A stretch of 64,000 nucleotides of DNA, from positions 62,001 to 126,000 of the forward strand of contig NZ_JAFMPR010000006.1 in the NCBI RefSeq assembly GCF_020667835.1, in the 5' to 3' direction. Of the stretch, positions 56,178 through 63,300 are shown one piece after another. Position 1 is the first letter of the stretch; every line of letters starts with the position of its first letter. This DNA comes from Roseibaca sp. Y0-43 (GTDB lineage Bacteria; Pseudomonadota; Alphaproteobacteria; Rhodobacterales; Rhodobacteraceae). The position numbers were made by a program, and so were the translations under genes. The notes below the pieces were generated by a model, which was not told where the DNA came from, made no database searches, and saw only the letters and a list, made by a program, of their open reading frames with translations.

Positions 56178-56785
56178 TCCCGGAACTTGTGACCCCCCTT
56201 TGGCTACTCGGCATTGTGGGGCTGGTGTCCTACCTCGTCGGCTCTATCCCCTTCGGCGTGGTCATTGCCCGCGTCATGGGGTTGGGCGATCTGCGCGCTA
56301 TCGGCTCTGGCAATATCGGGGCCACCAATGTCATGCGCACGGGCAACAAGGCCGCGGGCATCGCCACCTTCGCGCTGGATGCGCTGAAAGGCGCGATCGC
56401 GGCGCTTCTGGCGGGCTGGCTGATCGGGCCGGACGCGGCGCAGATGGCGGCGCTTGCCGCATTCATCGGCCATCTTTACCCGGTTTATATCGGGTTCAAG
56501 GGCGGCAAGGGCGTTGCCACCTTCATCGGCATCACGCTGGCGCTGGCCTGGCCCGTGGGGCTGGCCACCTGCGCGACATGGATCGTGACCTTCAAGGCCA
56601 GCCGCTACTCGTCGCTTGCGGGGCTGACGGCCTGCGGCATGTCCTCGATCTATGCGGGGTTCCTGGGCTATTTGCCCGTGGTGGGGGTGCTGGTCGTGGC
56701 CAAGCTGCTGGTCTTTTACAAGCACCGCGACAATATCAAACGGCTGTGGAACCGGACCGAGCCGCGCTTCAAGAAGAAGACGTGA
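56174..56785 (+). CDS. plsY: Glycerol-3-phosphate acyltransferase PlsY
   Basis: Inner-membrane enzyme that uses acyl-phosphate to make lysophosphatidic acid, the first step of phospholipid synthesis. The 203 residues show its three motifs: AIGSGNIGATNVMRTGNKAA, LYPVYIGFKGGKGVAT and a later KHRDNIKRLWNRTEPRF. ATG 56174 overlaps the dihydroorotase-like stop (ATGA) with AGAGG upstream. It is the last gene of the pyrB operon. Confidence 0.97.
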   Translation: MIPELVTPLWLLGIVGLVSYLVGSIPFGVVIARVMGLGDLRAIGSGNIGATNVMRTGNKAAGIATFALDALKGAIAALLAGWLIGPDAAQMAALAAFIGHLYPVYIGFKGGKGVATFIGITLALAWPVGLATCATWIVTFKASRYSSLAGLTACGMSSIYAGFLGYLPVVGVLVVAKLLVFYKHRDNIKRLWNRTEPRFKKKT

Positions 56786-56787
56786 CG

Positions 56788-57402
56788 CTACCGGCGCCCA
56801 CGTAAAAGCAACTGGGCGCGGCGGTTATAAAGCAGCCACGCGGTAGCCAGACCGACCAGCGCGGCCAGCATGTATTTCGTGACTGTGCCCATGGTGCCGA
56901 TAATCAGCAGAGCGTGCAGGATCGTGCCCGCCACGATCAGCACCGCCAACAGGATATGCAGCATCCGCCACAGGCTGGGGCGGACGTGCAACTTGCGGCG
57001 CAGCGCGGCAATGGCCGCGGCTGCGAAAATCGCCCACATGGCCAACACGCCCCAAACCGAAAACGGCGTGGGCGAGCGCAGCAGCAACGCATCGACCACA
57101 TCAGGCGGGCTTGTCAGCCACAGGCCGCCAATATGCACCAGCACGGCAAGCAGCACTCCAAGGCCCACATACCCATGCACCCGGCGCGCACGGGGCACGC
57201 TCAGCCCCGGTAGCCGTCCGTCCGCCAGAAGCGGCTGCAAAAGCAACAGGCCGAAGCCAAGGATGCCTGCGAAGCCCGACGCGATGTAGACCGGATCGCG
57301 CCATGCCAAATAGGGGCTGCGCGCAGCAACCAGCAGGGGCAGGGCAATCGCCGCCAGCACCCCGGCCCAGATCAGGACCGCGCGAAGCCTTTGGTTCACC
57401 AT
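56788..57402 (-). CDS. Ferric-reductase-like (heme b) transmembrane protein
   Basis: A 204-residue protein of about six helices. Paired histidines are in RRVHGYVGLGVLLAVLVHIG and in WRMLHILLAVLIVAGTILHA, spaced as in b-type heme membrane domains of the ferric reductase-like (YedZ/MsrQ) group. The cytoplasmic flavin/NAD module of true ferric reductases is missing. It starts eight bases after the Tat-exported dioxygenase-like gene. It may pass electrons from the quinone pool to that protein; this is inference from pairing. Confidence 0.8.
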   Translation of the reverse strand: MVNQRLRAVLIWAGVLAAIALPLLVAARSPYLAWRDPVYIASGFAGILGFGLLLLQPLLADGRLPGLSVPRARRVHGYVGLGVLLAVLVHIGGLWLTSPPDVVDALLLRSPTPFSVWGVLAMWAIFAAAAIAALRRKLHVRPSLWRMLHILLAVLIVAGTILHALLIIGTMGTVTKYMLAALVGLATAWLLYNRRAQLLLRGRR

Positions 57403-57409
57403 GTCGCGG

Positions 57410-57898
57410 TCAGGCCGGTTCCAGCACGAAATGCGCTTCCAGCGTGGTCAGGTCGGCACTGGCCATGACCGGGCGCAGGAACACGGTTTTGAACGCGCCG
57501 CTGTCATAGGCAAGATGCCCATGCGGCTGGCCAAAGGCGGGCACGATCTGCGGCATTTCCAGTCGGAACTCACCGTTCTCGTCCGTCAGTGTCGCCCCGT
57601 GGCTATGAGGGTCGCGTTCATGCCCCTCGGTCGTGTGCGCCCAAATCTGAATGCGTTGGCCTGCCAAGGGCGCGCCATCGCCCGCTCGGCGCACCGTGCC
57701 GGTCATCCAGAAACCACCGCCACCAATACGGTCCACGATCGGGGCACCGGGCAGGTAGTTATTCGCGCCGCCGCGCATGGTCCGGGTGGGGGCAAGCGAT
57801 TGCGCCTGTGCCGGCAAACTCAGCCCGGTCAGCGCGCTCGCGGCAATCAGGCCTGTGCCCGCAAGCACGTGACGGCGCTGGAACAGGTATTGGCTCAT
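57410..57898 (-). CDS. Tat-exported intradiol ring-cleavage dioxygenase-like protein
   Basis: A 162-residue protein with a twin-arginine-type signal (FQRRHVLAGTGLIAASALTG) and a small beta-sandwich domain like intradiol dioxygenases: FWMTGTVRRAGDGAPLAGQR, IQIWAHTTEGHERDPHSHGA, LTDENGEFRLEMPQIVPAFG, QPHGHLAYDSG. The two HxH pairs could bind iron or copper. Ligand tyrosines of catechol dioxygenases are not clearly placed, so the substrate is open. ATG 57898 has AGAGGAG upstream; a longer in-frame start (57976) would bury the Tat signal. Followed by the heme membrane protein. Confidence 0.82.
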   Translation of the reverse strand: MSQYLFQRRHVLAGTGLIAASALTGLSLPAQAQSLAPTRTMRGGANNYLPGAPIVDRIGGGGFWMTGTVRRAGDGAPLAGQRIQIWAHTTEGHERDPHSHGATLTDENGEFRLEMPQIVPAFGQPHGHLAYDSGAFKTVFLRPVMASADLTTLEAHFVLEPA

Positions 57899-57966
57899 CT
57901 GTCGTCTCCTCTGCTGACGGGCGGGCGTCTTGGCGACCCATACGTCAGAACGTAGCAACACAGCGA

Positions 57967-58039
57967 GCTTTGCCAAATCATAGATATGTCATCCCAAGAC
58001 GTGGGAATCCAAGGGCGCTTCCTGCCCTTATGGCAAAGC
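57967..58039 (-). ncRNA. Candidate structured RNA: three-way junction between the PCu(A)C and dioxygenase-like genes
   Basis: An outer stem of nine perfect pairs (GCTTTGCCA 57967-57975 with TGGCAAAGC 58031-58039) encloses two hairpins: TCCCA-AGACG-TGGGA (57993-58007) and AAGGGC-GCTTCCT-GCCCTT (58011-58029). The complement folds equally, so the strand is inferred from the flanking genes: on the minus strand it would end about 68 bases before the dioxygenase-like gene. It could be a leader element, a processed 3' end or a small RNA. Confidence 0.45.
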
Positions 58040-58066
58040 GCGCGCAGGGCCTAGCCGCGCGCGCGC
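58038..58066 (-). terminator. GC-rich hairpin after the PCu(A)C gene
   Basis: GCGCGCGC (58057-58064) pairs with GCGCGCGC (58038-58045) around an 11-base loop, followed on the minus strand by TTTGCC. The stem is strong but the U tract is short. It overlaps the first arm of the three-way-junction element by two bases, so the two folds might compete. Confidence 0.5.
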
Positions 58067-58076
58067 CCCATGTCCG

Positions 58077-58595
58077 TTACTGCTGCTGGCCGTGGTTCAT
58101 CTGCATGGCGCCATGGCCACCCATATTGCCGTGGTCCATCTTCATGCCGCCCATCGCGCCGGTCACGTCATTGCGTTCCAGATCGACGGGGATGATGACC
58201 TCCATCTCGCCCGCCTTCTCGAACACCAGCGTGACGGCAACCTCGTCGCCATGGGCCAGCTTGCGGTTCAGGCCCATGAACATCACATGATGGCCACCGC
58301 GTTCCAGCATATGCGTGTCGCCTGCGGGAATTTCGAAGCCTTCCTCGACCTCGACCATGCGCATGATGTCGCCATCGGCGATATGGGTGTGCAACTCGAC
58401 CCGCTGCGCCACGTCAGAGCGCGCGGCGACAAGGCGGTCATCCTCCGCGCCGGTGTTCTGAATGCCCATGAAGGCCGCGCCGGATTGCGCCATGGGCGAG
58501 GCCACGCGCGCATAGGCGTCATTGATGATGATATCCGCCGAAACCGGCAGGGCGAAGAAAGCGGCGGTTGCCGCCACGACTGCAAAGCGTTTCAT
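58077..58595 (-). CDS. PCu(A)C-family periplasmic copper chaperone
   Basis: Exported copper carrier that supplies Cu(I) to cytochrome oxidase assembly; 172 residues with a signal peptide (FAVVAATAAFFALPVSA). The copper motif H(M)X10MX21HXM is represented by ELHTHIADGDIMRMVEVEEG and THMLERGGHHVMFMGL. A Met/His-rich tail (GGMKMDHGNMGGHGAMQMNH) adds further copper sites. The ribosome site AAAGGA lies in a stem-loop with the end of the upstream gene. It matches the cutG position of the Rhodobacter cutFOG operon. Confidence 0.93.
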   Translation of the reverse strand: MKRFAVVAATAAFFALPVSADIIINDAYARVASPMAQSGAAFMGIQNTGAEDDRLVAARSDVAQRVELHTHIADGDIMRMVEVEEGFEIPAGDTHMLERGGHHVMFMGLNRKLAHGDEVAVTLVFEKAGEMEVIIPVDLERNDVTGAMGGMKMDHGNMGGHGAMQMNHGQQQ

Positions 58596-58649
58596 GTCAT
58601 GTCCTTTGTCTTTGCGTTGATATGTCAGGATCAGGCAAGGACTGGGACA
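58595..58649 (-). promoter_or_regulatory. Stem-loop that covers the ribosome site of the PCu(A)C gene
   Basis: On the minus strand, GTCCTT (complement of 58637-58642, in the last codons of the CutF-like gene) pairs with AAGGAC (complement of 58601-58606, the Shine-Dalgarno region); after a small internal loop TGTC (58646-58649) pairs with GACA (58595-58598), reaching the A of the start codon. The pairing is seen directly; control by translation of the upstream gene is inference. Confidence 0.6.
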
Positions 58650-58990
58650 GGGGGCGCACGGGCCGCGTGCGCGGAATTGGTGGTTTGCGGGTGGTGCACC
58701 GCCGCCGAGCGGACAAGGGTGACGGCCGACCTTGTCAGCCGCTGGACCGCCAGCGCCGGGGCAAGGTCGGGCAAGGCCGCAGAAAGCGCAATGCTGTCGG
58801 GGCATGGCACGCCATCGGCCACGCGATTGCCGTTTTCGTCCACCGAGATGGTGACAAGCCCGTAGCCGGTGCAGATGACATATTGGTCAACGCCCGCCCC
58901 TGCATTGTGCGAGCGCGCAAATCCCACGGACCCAAGCGCCAGCACAAGGGCCAGCGCAAACGGGGTCAGAAGGGCGATCAAACGTTGCAT
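58631..58990 (-). CDS. CutF-like small exported protein (DUF2946-like), upstream of the copper chaperone
   Basis: A 119-residue protein with a signal peptide (LIALLTPFALALVLALGSVG), two cysteines about 23 residues apart (YVICTGYG and DGVPCPDSIAL), and a Pro-rich end (AARAPPVPVLA). This layout, and its place 35 bases before a PCu(A)C gene, recall CutF of Rhodobacter capsulatus, a copper-sensing protein whose translation controls the downstream copper genes; from memory, its Pro-rich end and a stem-loop at the next ribosome site are needed. The multicopper oxidase gene (cutO) of that operon is missing here. Confidence 0.7.
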   Translation of the reverse strand: MQRLIALLTPFALALVLALGSVGFARSHNAGAGVDQYVICTGYGLVTISVDENGNRVADGVPCPDSIALSAALPDLAPALAVQRLTRSAVTLVRSAAVHHPQTTNSAHAARAPPVPVLA

Positions 58991-59028
58991 GAAAGTGGTT
59001 CTAGCCGGAAGAATGGACCTAGCCTAGC

Positions 59029-59643
59029 CTAGTCCGGCACGACAAGCTGCTTGATGGCAGCAATATGCGCGGGCGTGGCCGCACAAGCATCGGCGGCCAA
59101 GGCGCGGGCATCGCCCAGCAACGCCTCTGGCGCGGCGATGCGGTCTATCAGGCCCCATGAGAGCGCCTCGTCCGCGCCGATCTTGGCCCCTGCCATCAGG
59201 ATCATCTTGGCCCGTGCCGGACCGATCAGTGATGCCATGCGCGCCGGGTCCGAGGGTTGCGGCAGAAAGCCCAGCTTCATCACCGGGTAGAAGAATTTCG
59301 CCCCCGGCACCGCCAGCCGCAGGTCGCAGGCCAGCGCCATGCCGAACGCGCCGCCCGCCAGCGTGCCGTTCAGGGCCGCGATGGTCAGGCAAGGCAAGCC
59401 AGCGATCTGGCCCGACAAGCGTTCCCACAAGGGCGACGTCGCAAGCCCCGCGCGCGCCGCGTCCAGATCGGCCCCGGCGCTGAACACACGCCCCGCGCCG
59501 GTCAGGATCAGCGCTTTGGGCAGGTCCGTGCGCGCGGTAATCTCGCTCAGGGTTTCCAGCATCTCGGGCGTCAGGGAATTCGCCTTGTCGGGGCGGTTGA
59601 GGGTGATCGTCCACAGATCGCCCGTCGCATCGAACCCGATCAT
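59029..59643 (-). CDS. Short enoyl-CoA hydratase/isomerase (crotonase) family protein
   Basis: A 204-residue crotonase-fold protein, shorter than the usual 250-260. It has LNRPDKANSLTPEMLETL, the oxyanion region AGRVFSAGADLDAARAG and NGTLAGGAFGMALACDLRLA. The two catalytic glutamates of enoyl-CoA hydratase appear replaced: GGAFGMALACD aligns with GGGCELAMMCD (Glu to Gly), and the PE of the next motif is PV (FYPVMKLGFLPQ). It may act on another acyl-CoA reaction or have lost hydratase activity. Overlaps the SDR gene (ATGA). Confidence 0.85.
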   Translation of the reverse strand: MIGFDATGDLWTITLNRPDKANSLTPEMLETLSEITARTDLPKALILTGAGRVFSAGADLDAARAGLATSPLWERLSGQIAGLPCLTIAALNGTLAGGAFGMALACDLRLAVPGAKFFYPVMKLGFLPQPSDPARMASLIGPARAKMILMAGAKIGADEALSWGLIDRIAAPEALLGDARALAADACAATPAHIAAIKQLVVPD

Positions 59644-60389
59644 GCACCCAGCCCCAAGCGTTTGCGCATCCCTTCGTCGCGCAGGGATATTTCCTGCCCG
59701 ACCCAGTCATCGGCATCGGGCGTGCACATCCATGCCAGCGCAAGCGCGGGCCACTCGGGCGGGATATGCACGTCCCAATCCAACTGGCTGACCGGGTTGA
59801 TGCCGCTTGCGCGGATGGTGCGCTGCATGTCGGTGGCGACCGTGCCGGGCGACAGGCTCATGATGCGCAAATGCGGCGCTTCCTTTGCGGCCACGCGCGT
59901 CAGCATCCATGCGCCCGCCTTGGAGCTGCAATAAGCGCCCCACCCGTCCAGCGGGTTGTGCGCGGCCCCCGACCCTATGGTGATGATCGTGCCGCCCGGC
60001 CCCATCGCGGGCATGGCCGCGCGAAGCCCGTGAAACACGCCTTTCAGGTTGATGTCGATCAGCCGCCCGAATTCGGCGGGGTCAGCCTGCGACAAGGGGG
60101 CAATCGGGTCGATGACGCCCGCGTTATTGACCAGCACATCCAGCTTGCCGAAACGGTCCTGCATCTGCGCGACCGCATCCGCGACGGCGGCAAAATCGGT
60201 CATGTCGCAGACAAGGGGCAACGCGCCCGTGTCCTTGGCCACCCCCTCTAACGCGGCGCTATCGCGCGCGATCATGCCGACCTGTGCCCCGGCCTGCACG
60301 AAAGCGTGCACGGCCGCCGCGCCAATACCCCGGCTGGCCCCGGTAATCAGCACCGCCTTGCCCCGCAGCGATGACAGGTCAACAGACAT
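59640..60389 (-). CDS. Short-chain dehydrogenase/reductase
   Basis: A 249-residue classical SDR. The cofactor motif is LITGASRGIGAAAVHAF, with NNAGVIDPIAPL, the catalytic Ser in TIGSGAAHN and the Tyr-Lys pair in AYCSSKAGAWMLTRV. The substrate is unknown. The start has AAGGGGGG upstream, 10 bases after the tamB stop, so it may be read from the tam transcript. It is followed directly by the crotonase gene; the pair may act in one acyl pathway. Confidence 0.92.
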   Translation of the reverse strand: MSVDLSSLRGKAVLITGASRGIGAAAVHAFVQAGAQVGMIARDSAALEGVAKDTGALPLVCDMTDFAAVADAVAQMQDRFGKLDVLVNNAGVIDPIAPLSQADPAEFGRLIDINLKGVFHGLRAAMPAMGPGGTIITIGSGAAHNPLDGWGAYCSSKAGAWMLTRVAAKEAPHLRIMSLSPGTVATDMQRTIRASGINPVSQLDWDVHIPPEWPALALAWMCTPDADDWVGQEISLRDEGMRKRLGLGA

Positions 60390-60399
60390 GGCGCCCCCC

Positions 60400-63300
60400 T
60401 TAATAGTCCCGCTCGAAAAACAGCCCGACGCTGGAGCGCCCGTCGTTGTCCACCCGTCCGCGCGCGGTCAGCGAGGGCGAGAGGTCGATATTGATCGACA
60501 CTTCGCTGTCGCCCTGCGGGTTCACTTCCAGATCGGTATAGACATTCTCTGTCAGGTAACGGCCAAGACGCAGAGTGGCCTCGCCATCCTCATCGGCGCG
60601 CACATCCAGATCGTCCAGCCCCACGTTGCGGCGCAGGCGCTCCAAGATCCCCTCGGACCGCCCCGACAGCGTGGCCAGCGAAGAGGCCAGCTGCGCGGCC
60701 TGAAACAGGCTGAGCGTCTCGAACCCGCGCCCGAACAGCAGCAGCGAGACGATCTCTTCCTGCGGCAATTCCGGGCTGGATTCGAACAGGATTTCCGGCT
60801 CGTTCGCGCGGCCCTGCAACACGATGCGCGCGCTCACGCCCTCGCGCTCGGTAGAGGCGATGAGCCGCACGAAAGGCATGAAATCGCCCTGCAAACTGGC
60901 AAAGCCTTCATTCAGGGCAAAGCGGTTGCCCAGCAGGTCCAGACGCCCCCGGATCAGGTTGAACTGCCCGATGGGAATGACATCGGCGGTGGTGCCAGTC
61001 AGGCGCAGGTTGCCGCCAAGCTCGGCATCCAGCCCGCGACCCCGGATGAAGATCCGGTTGGGCGCGTCGATTTCAAGGTCCAGGCTGGCCGGGTAGCGCA
61101 CGCGGCCATGGGTTTCGCCCGCGAAAATACCGGCACGGGCGCGAGTGGTTTCGGCGCCAGCGGTTTCGCCCACATGGCGTATGTTGGGCGGTATGTAGGC
61201 CGGCCCTGTCAGCCCCACGCGGGGAATGCGCAATTCCATGCTGTCCAGTTGCAACCGCCCGGCCACGGTCGGGCCGCGCGTCAGCGCACCGGAAATGCCC
61301 AGATCGCCAGTGACGGACACTTCGAACAATTGCGGATCGACCACGCGCAACGCATCAAGCCGCGCGCGCAACGCCCCATCGAAAGGCGGCACAAGCGAGA
61401 TGCCGCCGTCAAGTGCGATCGTGCCGCCCTGCGCTGATTGCCCGCTGAGCGTGATCTGCGCCCGCCCACCGGCCAGATCGGCGCGCGCGTTGACGCCCGA
61501 CAAGCGCAAGGCGCGGCGAGGCGCGACCACTGTGATGCCGCTCAAACTTGCCGTGCCACTGAGAGATTCCAGACGTAGCGGACCCCGCAACGCCATGTCG
61601 AACTGCGCCGGACCTTGCACCGAACGTGGTTCAATGCGCGGGTTGACAAGGGCAATGTCGGTCGTTCCGGCAATGCGCAGGTCGGATTGCAGGGTTTTCG
61701 ACAAGGTGCCATCCACCGACACTTTCAGCCCCGCCGGTCCATTGGCGGTCATATTCAGCGCATAGGCATCGCCCGTGTCGCGCGCTTGGCCCGACAGCGA
61801 CAGCGCCCCGGCAATACCCGGCGCGACCAGTGCCAGATCGGCCAGACGCGCCTGCAAGGCCAGGTCGGGCCGCCCGTCGCGCAATTGTCCTGACACAGTC
61901 GCCGCCAGCGCGGGGCCGTCGATGACCAACCGTTCCAGCAGCACCGTCTCGGGGCCAGCGATCGCATCGAGCTGCACGGTATGGCGCCCGGCCAGAACGC
62001 GGTCGGCGGCGGCCGCGCCGAAGGCCAGATCGCGGGTTTCCGCGCTGAGCGACACGCGGCGATCCTGCCCGTCCTCGCGCAGGCCCAGCGTGCCGCTGAT
62101 CCCGCCGCGAAACGCCGGGCGCACCGCCCCTAGGTCGGGCAAGGCGAAAGCGCCATCCAGCACGGAAGCGCCGGGATCAATCCGGCCCGCGACCTGCGCG
62201 TTCAGCGTCGGGTTGGTCAGGTCCAGCCGCGTCAGGTCGAACGCCATCCCGTCGCGCTGGCCCGACAGGTCAAGCCGGGTTTCGCCGCGCAAGGCGCGGT
62301 CCAGATCGGGCTGGCCAAGCGCCAGATCGCGGGCGCGCGCGGTCAGCGCAACTTCTGCGGTGTCGGGTTGACCGCTCAAGGACAGATCAGCCTCTATCCG
62401 ACCTCCATATTGGGGGCCAAGGACGGCCAGATCGGTCATGTCCACACGGCCTGACAGGTCCACAAGCTCTGCCGAGAGCTGCCCCGACGCATCGACGCTC
62501 AGCGTCTGCGCCTCGGCCCGGAACTCGCGCAGGGTGATCTGCCCATCCGCGCCAACGGCGGATAGGGTAATCACGCTGTCATCGGCCAAAAGCGCATCCA
62601 GTTGCGGCTGGTCCAGCGCCAGATCCCGGCCCGTCAGGGTAGCGGTAAGGTCGAAACGGTCGCGCTCTGGCCCAAACAGGCCGCTAAGTTCGGCGTCGAC
62701 CGCGCCGCTCAAGGGGCGCCCTGCCAAACCGGACAGGCGCGAAATATCGGTATAGGCCGCGCGGATATCGGCCTCGACCCGGCCCTCGTTCAGACGTGCA
62801 CGACCCTGAAGCGCGTAGTCGCGCCCCTCCAGCAGGAAGCCGGGCATAAGGAAGGGCTGCCCTTCGCGCCAGATGAAGGCGATCGAGCCGTTCACGTTGC
62901 GCCCGATTGCCGCGCCAAGGTTTTCGTCGCGGGCCGACAAGCCGAGGGTCGAGAAATCGACCAGCGCGTCAATGGTGTCGCGGTCTTCGCCAAAGGCCTG
63001 CGAGGTGATGCGCCCCAAACCATTCACGAACAGGGATTCGACCGCGAAATCGCCGTTGTCGAAGCCGATCAGGTCCAGCAACAGCTCCCAGTCCTCGCTG
63101 CGCGCGGCGTCGAAGGTCAGTTGCAGATCGGCGCTTTCCACACTGGTATCGGCCCCGGCCAAGGGCAAAAGCACGCGGTCGCCTTCGGGGTCCACCAAGG
63201 TGCCGCGCAGATCGATCAACTCGGGCAGGCCTTCGGCCCCCACGCGGGCGCGACCATCGACCGACAGGGTCTGGGTGCGCACGCTCAGCGCATCAAGCGA

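Noticed and set aside
60049-60062. FNR-like sequence TTGATGTCGATCAG
   Set aside because: One mismatch and inside the SDR coding sequence, far from any start.
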